This document shows, in pieces, positions 1-10,575 of a stretch of DNA of 64,000 nt (positions within the stretch are counted from its first letter, which is position 1; every line of letters begins with the position of its first letter). A model generated the notes under the pieces. The model was not told the origin of the DNA. It did not search any database and saw nothing but the letters and a program-made list of their open reading frames with translations. The position numbers and the translations under genes were made by a program. Origin of the DNA: Xenorhabdus anantnagensis (GTDB lineage: Bacteria; Pseudomonadota; Gammaproteobacteria; Enterobacterales; Enterobacteriaceae); NCBI RefSeq assembly GCF_028598555.1, contig NZ_JAQRFN010000008.1, forward strand, positions 62,001 through 126,000. The letters run 5' to 3'.

Positions 1-313
1 ATCTCTTTGATTTTACCGGTAAAAACAACTTAGTATCGGTTGCAATAGGGAAAACAATTTCATCATAGGATAGTGGATATTTAGTTTGTATCTCTTCAAT
101 TAACTTTTTGTTTTGGTAAGAAAAACAAGCACCTTTAATTCCAGATTCTGTTTTTTTTATATAAAAGTAAAATTGCCCATCAAGATGTTTATCCAAAAAA
201 GATACAATATTGGGATGTGTTGATGTACATCCACCAAAAAGAGCATAAGCGTCTTTATACTGTTCGAAATTGCATTTTTTCCATCCTGAAAAAAACACTT
301 TTATAGCTTCCAT
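1..313 (-). CDS. Mig-14-like protein, C-terminus beyond window edge
   Basis: The open frame starts at an ATG at 313 with a GGGGA ribosome binding site about 9 bases upstream and stays open through base 1, so about 104 N-terminal residues are visible. Near the start are GWKK and, around residues 28-35, GGCTSTHP, followed by a YFY..K..GIKGACFSY segment. This pattern resembles the N-terminal half of the Mig-14 family (acyltransferase-like proteins linked to cationic antimicrobial peptide resistance). In Pseudomonas aeruginosa mig-14 also lies in the LPS core locus, which agrees with the neighbours here. The family call is from recalled motif resemblance only; a GNAT-type core-modifying enzyme is the alternative. 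Confidence 0.5.
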   Translation of the reverse strand, partial: MEAIKVFFSGWKKCNFEQYKDAYALFGGCTSTHPNIVSFLDKHLDGQFYFYIKKTESGIKGACFSYQNKKLIEEIQTKYPLSYDEIVFPIATDTKLFLPVKSKR

Positions 314-555
314 AGAAAACATCCCCAAAAAAATTCCACTTTGATAAATAAATCATTAAAAATAACGAGATAGCACTGATCAATAACATATCAATAAAAT
401 CAAGCTATCTATATAATAAACATGGACATTATAATTACCAAGCTAATAATAACTAATTTTTTATTGCATTCACTTAGAAAGTGGATCAAATCATACTTAT
501 GATAAGATTGAAACTTTATACCCCAGAAAATAGAAAAATATACTGGAATAGTTTA

Positions 556-1090
556 TTAAAACTGAAATATTTTCTTTACATATTCAATAATTAATTCATC
601 AATGTTTTTATTTTCTTGTAACCTCCCATTTTTGGCTAAAATTTGAACCGCCTCATTATAACCAGGCCCCCATAATGTTTTGTTCGACTCAATATCCTGA
701 TAGATTGCAACTAATGGCTTTTTATATGCAGCAGATATATGAACAATGGATGTATCAGGCGATATTATAAGATCAGATTGAGAGATCATATAAATAGTAT
801 GATACAATGATTCAGATTGGTATTTATACACTCCATCAAACTCAGACATATTAATAACATTCTCATGATCTAACAAAACTATTTTTATATTCTTATAAAT
901 ATAATTTAACTTACCTATTATTCCTTTCAATTGACACATAGAAAATCAAGAGCATTTTTTCTTTTTTATCCCAAAGTAATTTTGCAAAAACTAACCTTAT
1001 ATAATATCTTATATAATATCTTATATCTTTCATAAAATAATTTCGTTTACGATTCCAAGATCTCAGTGTTGCACATTTTTTATTATTCAT
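556..1090 (-). pseudogene. GT9 heptosyltransferase-like gene, internal deletion and frameshift
   Basis: Two pieces of one GT9 gene are visible. The upstream piece starts at ATG 1090 and encodes about 55 residues (MNNKKCATLRSWNRKRNYF...KEKMLLIF) matching the N-terminus of the intact GT9 protein at 2428-3522. The downstream piece, in another frame up to 556, encodes the C-terminal part with the GT9 nucleotide-sugar motif SPDTSIVHISAAY. Relative to the intact paralogue, roughly 170-180 central residues are missing and the junction near 935-950 shifts frame. The 127-residue C-terminal frame lacks the acceptor domain, so it is unlikely to be a working enzyme. Confidence 0.75.
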
Positions 1091-1314
1091 AAATGATCAC
1101 CACTTAATTAGTTTTACTAGTATATAAGTTTTTATTAATATAAAATTTTACACTAAATCATAAAAAACAATCTTCAATATACTATATTGAGTCATTTTAA
1201 TGATACTTCCACTCTTTATTCAAAGAGATATATCCTATAGTCAGTACATGCGTTCAAGGAGCATAGTTTATCTTACTGAATAACTAACCTCTCCCCGCTG
1301 AATATAGGCTTAAT

Positions 1315-2274
1315 TCATTGTTTATATTTCAATCTATAATATTCCGCCAATGTCATCCCCTGCACCAAGGTCTTCAAAAACTCAAACAACCCTTCCAAAT
1401 CTCGATAAAGCAATTCGATTTGTTCTTCATTCTGGAAAGTTGGACTTCCACCCGGCATAAATTCAGATGAATGCAGCATAAACTCAACATAATCACTGCC
1501 ATTCGCTAACGTTTGCTGGGCAACAGTCTTCATCTGCTCCAAATTACCGCCTTTTGGCCTCAACCAATTAACCGATGGAGGACGCTGTTTTCCCCGCAAG
1601 TGATCATATTTTTGCTTAATAAAATTCATAAACGGTGAGTGTTTATACTGAATACTCATCGGGACTTGCAATAATGGAGAATCGCCTTCTTTAGAAATAT
1701 CCTGCATATTCATAAAATAAGCATAATCAGGAAAATCGCTATAATCTGTTCCGCCATTCCCATGAGGATTACCCTTAGTCAAGTTCCAATTAACTTTTGG
1801 GGTCACCGAACAATCTACCTGATAGCCATATTCTACCAATAATTGAGCGTAATATTCGTTAAATGCCCAACGCCCAGCACGATGACTTAGCATCTTAGTC
1901 TGGAGCTTTTCTTCAAGAAGATTTGTCATCAAATCAATTTTCGCTTTAATTTGATCTTTCGGATATTCAATCAGATAAGGCTTATAATGCATATCATCAT
2001 CAGTCAGAGGAACAATAGGGGGATTGTTCCAGGCATGCAAATGCATACCAATCTCACCTGTGTTTCTGGCAATCACATCCTTGGCAAACTCGATATAGCT
2101 ATCATCCATTGCCATTTCGTAGTTAGTAAGCCAAACTGGCTTGAATCCAAAACGCTCACACAAGCTCTGGAACCGTGGCAAATACCACGTATTTTGGGTG
2201 GAGATTCGCTCACTATTTTGCCAAAGATTATCCCCTTCAGTATCAATTGTGATGATGAATGCAGGTTTAGTCAT
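1315..2274 (-). CDS. wabN: LPS core polysaccharide deacetylase (WabN/WalW type)
   Basis: This 319-residue protein has the features of a NodB-type carbohydrate deacetylase: IITIDTEGD near the N-terminus supplies the catalytic and metal Asp residues, GMHLHAWNNPP about residues 75-85 supplies the H-x-H metal ligands, and SHRAGRWAFN lies near residue 130. There is no signal peptide, as expected for a cytoplasmic enzyme acting on the growing core. In Klebsiella, WabH adds GlcNAc to the core GalA and WabN deacetylates it to GlcN; the wabG-wabH-wabN set is present here on one strand, which supports that role. A 153-bp gap separates it from the preceding GT9 gene, so it may have its own promoter. Confidence 0.7.
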   Translation of the reverse strand: MTKPAFIITIDTEGDNLWQNSERISTQNTWYLPRFQSLCERFGFKPVWLTNYEMAMDDSYIEFAKDVIARNTGEIGMHLHAWNNPPIVPLTDDDMHYKPYLIEYPKDQIKAKIDLMTNLLEEKLQTKMLSHRAGRWAFNEYYAQLLVEYGYQVDCSVTPKVNWNLTKGNPHGNGGTDYSDFPDYAYFMNMQDISKEGDSPLLQVPMSIQYKHSPFMNFIKQKYDHLRGKQRPPSVNWLRPKGGNLEQMKTVAQQTLANGSDYVEFMLHSSEFMPGGSPTFQNEEQIELLYRDLEGLFEFLKTLVQGMTLAEYYRLKYKQ

Positions 2275-2427
2275 AAAAAGTTCACCTAACGTAGGACTAA
2301 AGATAAAATATCAGCCAATATTACCTAGTGGAAACAGACAGCGCAATTTACTTAGCTATGAGTTAATAGAGTTAGCACTTTTGATTATCTCCATTATAAA
2401 ATGACTTAAATTCCTTAATCTGCATCT

Positions 2428-3522
2428 TTATTTTCCCAATTTATTTAAGAAAAAATTTATCTGTTCCAAAATAACATCTAATGGTATTTCACTAATTTTA
2501 CTATTTTCTTTCTTTTGAACTAACTGGATAGCATTTTTATTTCCAGGTCCCCATACATGATTATTAACGAAATTCCCATGCTTATCATTGCCATATAGTG
2601 CAATCGTGTTTTTCTCATATGCAGCTGCTACATGTACAATTGATGTATCTGGTGAAATCACTAGATCAGCTTGCCTTATAATTTCTACCGCACTCAGGAA
2701 GCTACCAAACGGATTAATTATACATTCACTCAAATACGGAAGAGTATTTAGTTTATCAAGATGCCCCACCAATATAATATTAACTGATGGACGTAATTTA
2801 CTAATATGAGATATTATACCTATCAATTGTTCTTTGGAAATATTTCTTCTTTCCTCAGCAGCAAAAGGATTAATAACAACAGTTATTTCTCCAGGTAAAT
2901 CAGCATATAAATCAAACACTTCATCCTGAATGTTTTTAGGAACATGTATATCATACTGCATATTATAAGCATAAATTCCTATATTCTTCATAAGAATTTT
3001 GTATCGTTCAGTGATATGCGATTCATATTGAGAATACTTTAAATTCTTATTGTATATGTTTATTTTTTCTTTATTAAATCCAAAGACATTCTTAGCATTA
3101 ATAAGTCGTATAAACAAGAGATAGATGACAGGTAATTGCTCTCCCATATCAATGACAAGATCATATTTTTCTTTTTTTAATTTCAAGCCAAGCTTAACTA
3201 TCTCTTTAGTTTCATCAGGATAGAAGTAAAATTTATCTATATATGGATTACTTTCAATCACACAATAATTGGAATAGCCTGATAACACATGCAGCTCAAA
3301 TCCATGCTGAGATAACGCTTTAAATACGGGTGTAGAGACAATCATATCGCCAATTTTATTATCATCTCTTAAAAAAAGAATTTTTTTTATATCAACAGAA
3401 TAAAATTCATTCCTTTTCCATTTATCAATAAATACTTTGGCGACATTAAATCTCAGTCGTTTAAAGAAATAATTTTTCTTTCTATTTATTTCACGTAGTT
3501 TTTTAAATTTCTTATCTTCCAT
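2428..3522 (-). CDS. GT9 family heptosyltransferase-like LPS core enzyme
   Basis: This 364-residue protein is a GT9 (heptosyltransferase superfamily) member. A basic N-terminal stretch of about 45 residues precedes the first Rossmann strand (KKILFLRDDNKIGDMIVSTPVF), and the C-terminal domain carries SPDTSIVHVAAAYEK and GNDKHGNFVNNHVWGPG, the ADP-heptose-binding half. It follows wabH by 32 bp and is probably in the same minus-strand operon. It is the intact relative of the broken gene at 556-1090. The sugar and acceptor cannot be read from the sequence; an outer-core heptosyltransferase or a related GT9 enzyme is most likely. Confidence 0.8.
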   Translation of the reverse strand: MEDKKFKKLREINRKKNYFFKRLRFNVAKVFIDKWKRNEFYSVDIKKILFLRDDNKIGDMIVSTPVFKALSQHGFELHVLSGYSNYCVIESNPYIDKFYFYPDETKEIVKLGLKLKKEKYDLVIDMGEQLPVIYLLFIRLINAKNVFGFNKEKINIYNKNLKYSQYESHITERYKILMKNIGIYAYNMQYDIHVPKNIQDEVFDLYADLPGEITVVINPFAAEERRNISKEQLIGIISHISKLRPSVNIILVGHLDKLNTLPYLSECIINPFGSFLSAVEIIRQADLVISPDTSIVHVAAAYEKNTIALYGNDKHGNFVNNHVWGPGNKNAIQLVQKKENSKISEIPLDVILEQINFFLNKLGK

Positions 3523-3554
3523 TAAAATATCTCAAGAAATAATACTCATAATAG

Positions 3555-4658
3555 TTATTGTTTTATCAAAGCTAAATACTTACCAAGAACAACTTCCAAA
3601 TCGAATTTTTTATACATATCTTCCGTAATGACTGGTGGAATTTGATAAACCAATCGCATTTTTTCTGCTAATGAGTCAGAAGTCAGTTCAGACTTATATT
3701 GTTCCAATTCACCTACCATAATTTCACTAACGCCACCCGGACAATTCGTGCTAATAATCGGTGTATGACAAATCAGCGCTTCAATCAAAACATTACCCAA
3801 TCCTTCGCTATCAGAACTTAATACAACAGCTTTGGCTCCTCGTATTACTGGTAATGGATTCGCTAAAAAACCAATTAGAAAAACTTTAGATTGCAACTGA
3901 AGTTCCTCAATTTTCTTCTTAATAGCTTTAGTCATCCCATCATCTCCCTGACCAGCGATCAATAACTTACAGGGAAGCTCAGCTTTGGCAAAAGCATCCA
4001 GTAATCGGTCGTGGCGTTTTACACTGTGGAAACGTCCTAAATGAAGAAAATAATTTTCATTGGAATAAGAGCTTATTTCCAAAGAACGTTTTTTTATTTC
4101 AGTTAGGTTGAATGGATTATAAATAGTAACCATTTTTTTAGGGATCAACGATAAATTTTCTTTCAAATCCAAACCAACGGCATCAGAAACACAAATTAAG
4201 TTACGATTTTTATAAACGCGTTGGATTTTCCATTTTTTAATCCAACGAGATAAGCCATTTTTATTCTCAAGATACGATTTTGAAAACACACCGTGAATAC
4301 AAAACCATATATTCAAATCTGCCAATATCTTGGACTTTGCAACAATGCGATCCGTTTTATGTAAGTTAGATATCACTAACACAGGCGTACCTTTTTGAAG
4401 AAAGACTTTCGCCAGAACTCTATCCATAGATTGAGATCTACGAACAATTTCAGTCTGTCTTCTAAAAGGTCCTCTATAAGCATCAGCATCAATGATTAAC
4501 TCAACATGCTCTGGAAGTGGATATTCACATTTGTCAGAAAGAGATAACAAAGTAATATCGAAACCCTTTTGTTGCAGGCCACTACACAAACGAATTGTAA
4601 CATTCTCGGCCCCCCCTCCTGATAATCCATCAATGATAAATAGAATATGTCCTTTCAT
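3555..4658 (-). CDS. wabH: LPS core glycosyltransferase family 4, WabH-like
   Basis: This 367-residue GT4 (GT-B fold) protein has the N-terminal donor/acceptor signature GLSGGGAENVTIRL and the C-terminal E-x7-E type motif in SSDSEGLGNVLIEALICHTPII. Its start codon overlaps the wabG stop (ATGA), so the two are translationally coupled. The position directly after wabG and in the same operon direction as a WabN-type deacetylase matches the Klebsiella core cluster, where WabH transfers GlcNAc to galacturonic acid. The substrate assignment is by context; the GT4 family call is firm. Confidence 0.7.
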   Translation of the reverse strand: MKGHILFIIDGLSGGGAENVTIRLCSGLQQKGFDITLLSLSDKCEYPLPEHVELIIDADAYRGPFRRQTEIVRRSQSMDRVLAKVFLQKGTPVLVISNLHKTDRIVAKSKILADLNIWFCIHGVFSKSYLENKNGLSRWIKKWKIQRVYKNRNLICVSDAVGLDLKENLSLIPKKMVTIYNPFNLTEIKKRSLEISSYSNENYFLHLGRFHSVKRHDRLLDAFAKAELPCKLLIAGQGDDGMTKAIKKKIEELQLQSKVFLIGFLANPLPVIRGAKAVVLSSDSEGLGNVLIEALICHTPIISTNCPGGVSEIMVGELEQYKSELTSDSLAEKMRLVYQIPPVITEDMYKKFDLEVVLGKYLALIKQ

Positions 4659-5785
4659 AGGGAAAGCACCTTACTATACAGGTCCGTTAACTGCTGAGAT
4701 AAATAATCCGGAGTATAGTTCGCTATTTTCTCTTTTGATAACATTGAGGCTCTACTGGTTAAATGATCTGCTGGCACTAGAGAAATAGATTCAGCCAAAG
4801 CTGAAGTATCTAGAGCATCACACACAAATCCATTCTCGCCAGTAATAATGAATTCAGCCCCCCCACAAGTGTTACTTGTTATGACAGGTAAGCCACATGC
4901 CATAGCTTCCAAAATAACATTCGGGAAAGGGTCATATAATGTTGGTAATAATAATCCATCCACCATTTGATAAAATGGCAAAGTCTTTTTTTGTACACCC
5001 ATAAATCTAATTCGCTCATGACAGCCAAGCGAATTAACCAACTGTTTATATTTATTTTCCTCTTTATCCTGACCAACCACAACCAGATAAGCATCTGTCA
5101 TGCTGATAGCTTCTATAGCGGCTTTTAATCCTTTTCTTTCAAAACCTGAACCTACATATACAAAACATTTTGACTGTGCAGGAATGGCATATTCCTGCCT
5201 TAACGCAAGCCTTTCAGCTTCTCCGGTAGGAAAAAATTGTGACTGGTCAATGGCATTATAGATAACAGAGATTTTCTCATCGGGCAGACCAAAATCTTCC
5301 ATCACTTCACGCTTTATCATCTGAGAATTGCAAATGACCTTTTTTAATTCAGGGGCAAGGTACATTTTTTTTTCAGCCTCCATAACATAGCGATGATAAC
5401 GACTGGCAAAAAGCAATTTGCTTTTCCAAGATGGCAAGATCCGCGATCTTTGCAGCAACCAACGCCGATGAACCCCATCCCCTGCTCGGTACACATCACA
5501 TCCAGCAATTCGCTCATGACTTTGAACGATATCGAATTTCTCCTTTTGCCAAATAAGTCTGGCGGCATCAGCAAATTTTTTCTCTCGACTAATCCGATCC
5601 CACTTAAAAGGGTTTGCCAAATGTATATGCCAATTAGGATTGCGACTGCCTTCCCAAGAGCGAGTAATGACGTTCAAGTCCAAACTGTCATTATTCAATG
5701 CCTCAAGTGCCCTAGAAATAAAACGCTCAGCACCTCCATCAGGCCGATATTTTTGCCGGACAATGGCAAGGCGCATAGGTTTCAT
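4655..5785 (-). CDS. wabG: LPS core galacturonosyltransferase WabG-like (GT4)
   Basis: This 376-residue GT4 enzyme has an N-terminal RLAIVRQKYRPDGGAERF motif followed by VQSHERIAGCDVYRAGDGVHRRW, which matches the WabG/WaaG-like branch, and a C-terminal PTLYDPFPNVILEAMACGLPV catalytic EX7E region. In Klebsiella and Serratia, WabG adds galacturonic acid to heptose II of the inner core. The start overlaps the waaQ stop (TAATG). A second in-frame Met lies three codons downstream (5776), so the exact start is not settled. Confidence 0.75.
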   Translation of the reverse strand: MKPMRLAIVRQKYRPDGGAERFISRALEALNNDSLDLNVITRSWEGSRNPNWHIHLANPFKWDRISREKKFADAARLIWQKEKFDIVQSHERIAGCDVYRAGDGVHRRWLLQRSRILPSWKSKLLFASRYHRYVMEAEKKMYLAPELKKVICNSQMIKREVMEDFGLPDEKISVIYNAIDQSQFFPTGEAERLALRQEYAIPAQSKCFVYVGSGFERKGLKAAIEAISMTDAYLVVVGQDKEENKYKQLVNSLGCHERIRFMGVQKKTLPFYQMVDGLLLPTLYDPFPNVILEAMACGLPVITSNTCGGAEFIITGENGFVCDALDTSALAESISLVPADHLTSRASMLSKEKIANYTPDYLSQQLTDLYSKVLSL

Positions 5786-6846
5786 TATAAATATCTCCGG
5801 GCAGCAGTAATCACGATATCAGTAGGGATAAAATCTAAATAACGAACATCTGTTTTAGTATCAATATCATCAGGATCAGGTAATTTACCGTAATTCCCCG
5901 CCCAAATCACTTCCCCATTAACACGCCATGGACGCCAGAAAACTAATTTAGAAGGCCCAAATAATGCAATACAAGGTGTTTTCAAAGCAGCTGCCATATG
6001 CATAGGAACAGAATCAACCCCAATAAACAACTTGGAATGGGCAATTAGTGCCCCAAGTTGGGGTAACGTAATCTGACCAGCTAGAGAGACAATATTTTCC
6101 TGATTACAAGTGGATAAAATTTCCTCCACCATCTCTTTTTCTCGTGGTTCCGTTCCTGATGTTACAACAATTGAATGCCCATCTACTTGTAAGGCGTTGA
6201 TGATTTTACTCATCTTCCCCTCATTCCAACACTTGAAAAACCAGCGTGACGCCGGATGGATAACGATATACTTGTGATAAATTCCACCGGCATGCAAAAG
6301 ATTTGATACCTGATGCCAATCATTCTCACTATAACTCATTGTTACATCAAAATTTATACTGGAAAGATTAATCGGTTTCAATGCTGATAAATTCTGTTCA
6401 ACAACATGTAGAGTTTCTTCACCTTCAGTAGAAACCAAATCAGTAAAACAGACTTTCCATACCCAATTTTGTCGCTTGGGAAAATCAAAGGCGATGCGGG
6501 TTGGAGCACCAGAAATCTTAGACACCAGAGCACTGTACCACTGATCAGCAAGGTTAATAATGAGATCGTATTTTCTTTTCTTCAATTGATTCAGTAAACG
6601 CCAATGGTGAGCGATATAAGCTTTTATACCCTCCTTTTTCCACTGCCTATCTACAGAAAAAATATGGGATATAGCAGCGAAATTCATCAACATTGGCTCT
6701 GTTTCTTTGTACAGTAAGACATCAATCTCAGCGTCAGGAAAATTTTCTTTCAACGTATTCACAACTGGTGTGATAAGCAACGTATCACCATGATGTCTCA
6801 GTTTTATGATCAAAATCTTTTTAAATCGAGGGAATATTTTGCCCAT
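5785..6846 (-). CDS. waaQ: LPS heptosyltransferase III
   Basis: This 353-residue GT9 enzyme has the N-terminal LIIKLRHHGDTLLITPVV motif typical of WaaQ and a C-terminal FIGVDSVPMHMAAALKTPCIALFGPS ADP-heptose binding region. It transfers heptose III to heptose II of the inner core at the cytoplasmic face of the inner membrane. It is the first gene of the minus-strand operon waaQ-wabG-wabH-GT9 and diverges from waaA. Length and motifs agree with the family. Confidence 0.88.
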   Translation of the reverse strand: MGKIFPRFKKILIIKLRHHGDTLLITPVVNTLKENFPDAEIDVLLYKETEPMLMNFAAISHIFSVDRQWKKEGIKAYIAHHWRLLNQLKKRKYDLIINLADQWYSALVSKISGAPTRIAFDFPKRQNWVWKVCFTDLVSTEGEETLHVVEQNLSALKPINLSSINFDVTMSYSENDWHQVSNLLHAGGIYHKYIVIHPASRWFFKCWNEGKMSKIINALQVDGHSIVVTSGTEPREKEMVEEILSTCNQENIVSLAGQITLPQLGALIAHSKLFIGVDSVPMHMAAALKTPCIALFGPSKLVFWRPWRVNGEVIWAGNYGKLPDPDDIDTKTDVRYLDFIPTDIVITAARRYL

Positions 6847-6895
6847 TGTGTTTCCAATATTCGCGATTGAGGCAGAAATCTTATTACATTATATT

Positions 6896-6928
6896 CTAAA
6901 GATAGCAGCCTCCTCCCGCTATCTTTAG
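6896..6928. promoter_or_regulatory. perfect 11-bp inverted repeat in waaQ/waaA divergent region
   Basis: CTAAAGATAGC (6896-6906) and GCTATCTTTAG (6918-6928) are perfect reverse complements separated by an 11-nt spacer. The repeat lies about 50 bp upstream of the waaQ start in the 223-bp region between the divergent waaQ and waaA genes. It could be a regulator binding site or form a hairpin in the waaQ leader. There is no U-tract, so it is not a classical terminator, and no ops/JUMPstart GGCGGTAG was found here. Confidence 0.5.
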
Positions 6929-7069
6929 ATATCAAGTAGATTCACCTAGCGCACCAGCGGTTCTTCTACGACCTCTTGGAAATAGGCGCGCAAGATATCC
7001 GCATTTTACACACTTTCTTCAAGCCAATGTGGTACTATAACCGCAGTCTATGTCAGTGAATTTGATAGA

Positions 7070-8346
7070 ATGTTGCTTCGCTTATATCAGGTACTTCTCT
7101 ACCTTATCCAACCAATTATTTGGTTACGTCTGCTGTTGCGCAGCCGAAAATCCCCTGCGTACCGAAAACGCTGGGGGGAACGCTACGGCTTCTGTGCCAA
7201 AAAGGTCACCCCAGGTGGGATATTACTGCATTCCGTTTCTGTTGGAGAGACATTGGCTGCCATTCCGCTAGTGCGGATCTTACGGCATCATTATCCTTTT
7301 TTGCCCATTACTATAACTACCATGACACCGACAGGATCTGAAAGGGTTCTTTCTGCTCTGGGCAATGATGTTAACCACGTATACCTTCCCTATGACCTGC
7401 CAGGTTCAATGAGTCGCTTTCTTGATCACATAAATCCAAAGTTAGTGATCATTATGGAAACCGAACTATGGCCGAATCTGATCACTCAGCTACACCAGCG
7501 GGAAATTCCGCTGGTTATTGCCAACGCAAGGCTATCAACCCGATCTGCGGCGGGATATCAGAAAATTGGCAGCTTCATCAAAACCGTTCTAAATAAGATC
7601 ACATTGATAGCCGCACAAAATCAGGAAGATGGTGAACGCTTTATCGAATTGGGATTAAGACGTTCCCAACTTTCTGTTACTGGTAGCCTTAAATTTGATA
7701 TCTCTGTTACACCAGAACTCGCAGCCAAAGCCGTCACATTGCGCCGCCAATGGGCACCTCATCGCCCTGTATGGATAGCAACCAGCACCCATGATGGGGA
7801 AGAAACGGTTATTCTGGATGCACATTGCAAACTGCTTAAACAATTCCCTGATTTACTGTTAATTCTGGTTCCCCGCCACCCTGAGCGTTTTGGTAAAGCC
7901 GCTGAGTTGACCCAAAAAGCCGGGCTGAACGCAGTCTTGCGTAGTGCCGATACTATTCCTGACGCCGATATACAAGTAGTTATTGGAGATACGATGGGCG
8001 AATTGATGCTCCTGTACGGTATCGCTGATCTGGCTTTTGTCGGGGGTAGCCTGATAGAACGTGGGGGACATAACCCACTGGAAGCGGCAGCCCATGCCAT
8101 TCCGGTTATCATGGGGCCACATACATTCAATTTTAAAGATATCTGTGCCAAGCTGGATAAAGCGGATGGACTAATTACTGTTACTGATAGCCAATCATTA
8201 AGTTCAGCTATCAACAGCTTGCTGACAGACGAAGATTACCGACGCTATTACGGTCACCATGCAGCAGAAGTCCTGCATGAAAACCAAGGAGCGCTTCAAC
8301 GCTTGCTAAAATTACTGGAACCTTATCTCCCTCCAAGGAGCCATTA

Positions 8347-8347
<1 letters not shown>
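7070..8347 (+). CDS. waaA: 3-deoxy-D-manno-octulosonic acid transferase
   Basis: This 425-residue GT30 protein begins with an N-terminal hydrophobic anchor ([15 protein letters not shown]) and carries [10 protein letters not shown] around residues 54-62, with Glu60 corresponding to the catalytic base of Kdo transferases. C-terminal motifs include [23 protein letters not shown] and [20 protein letters not shown]. It transfers Kdo from CMP-Kdo to lipid IVA. Its stop overlaps the waaE start by one base, so waaA-waaE-coaD is a tightly packed operon. Confidence 0.96.
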
Positions 8348-9604
<1,257 letters not shown>

Positions 9605-9615
9605 CATCATCATGA

Positions 9616-9638
9616 GGGGGCAATTATTTTCTGCCCCC
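9616..9638. terminator. hairpin between convergent coaD and mutM
   Basis: GGGGGCA (9616-9622) pairs perfectly with TGCCCCC (9632-9638) around a 9-nt loop. It sits in the 42-bp gap between convergent coaD and mutM. The downstream tract is only AT-rich, not a clean U-run, so termination may be moderate. Confidence 0.6.
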
Positions 9639-9646
9639 AAATATGC

Positions 9647-10468
9647 CTAATGCTGACACTGACGGCAGAAAAATGTACTGCGTTGCCCCAATTTTACACT
9701 CTCGATTTTCGCACCACTTTTCTCACCACATTGTGGGCAAAGCTCACCTTTCTTGCCATAGACAAACAACTCCTGAGCAAAATACCCCGGTTTTCCATCA
9801 GATTGCAGAAAATCCTTCAGCGTCGTTCCACCTTGTTCAATGGAACGACGCAAGATCTGTTTGATTATATCGACTAATAGATGGGCTTCTTGCTGTGTCA
9901 ACGAATTCACCGGACGTTCAGGCAAGATACGAGCAACAAACAGCGCTTCGTTGGCATAGATATTCCCAACACCAACGACAACTTTATTATCCATCAACCA
10001 AGGTTTGATCGCCGTTTTTTTATTGCGGGAAAGCGTGTAAAGGTATTCGCCATCAAACTGGTCAGAAAGAGGCTCAGGGCCTAAATGAGCCAGTACAGAG
10101 CACTCATTGAGATTATCACTCCACAACCACGCACCAAAACGCCGGGGATCGGTATACCGGAGAATTTTGCCATCAGCCATAATCAAATCAACATGATCAT
10201 GCTTCGCTGGAGGCTGTTCATCCAACAAGATACGTAAACTGCCGGACATTCCCAGATGGATAATAATCCAGCCCTCCGGCAACTCAAGCAACAAGTATTT
10301 TGCCCGTCGCTGAACACTAAGAACTGGCCTGTCTGAAAGCGCCATGATTTGCTCGGAAACAGGCCAGCGCAAGCGTGAATTTCTGACCTCAGCATATTGG
10401 ATCACATTCCCAACCAGATGAGGTTCAATCCCCCTGCGACTGGTTTCCACCTCTGGTAGCTCCGGCAT
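9647..10468 (-). CDS. mutM: formamidopyrimidine-DNA glycosylase
   Basis: This 273-residue protein starts [18 protein letters not shown], giving the catalytic N-terminal Pro and adjacent Glu of Fpg, and ends in a zinc finger with Cys244, Cys247, Cys268 and Cys271. It excises 8-oxoguanine and formamidopyrimidines and cuts the AP site by beta/delta elimination. Position next to coaD is the usual enterobacterial arrangement. Confidence 0.97.
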   Translation of the reverse strand: MPELPEVETSRRGIEPHLVGNVIQYAEVRNSRLRWPVSEQIMALSDRPVLSVQRRAKYLLLELPEGWIIIHLGMSGSLRILLDEQPPAKHDHVDLIMADGKILRYTDPRRFGAWLWSDNLNECSVLAHLGPEPLSDQFDGEYLYTLSRNKKTAIKPWLMDNKVVVGVGNIYANEALFVARILPERPVNSLTQQEAHLLVDIIKQILRRSIEQGGTTLKDFLQSDGKPGYFAQELFVYGKKGELCPQCGEKSGAKIESVKLGQRSTFFCRQCQH

Positions 10469-10575
10469 ACCGACTCCTTAAATAAGTTATCTACGACATT
10501 GTATCTGAGCAGATTACAATACCGTTTTCATGTATCATTTGCAGCCAGATTCGATTTGGATCACCGGAGAAATAC

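Noticed and set aside
5393-5842. 149-codon plus-strand open frame
   Set aside because: It lies antisense to wabG/waaQ, has no family resemblance, and wabG is clearly coding.
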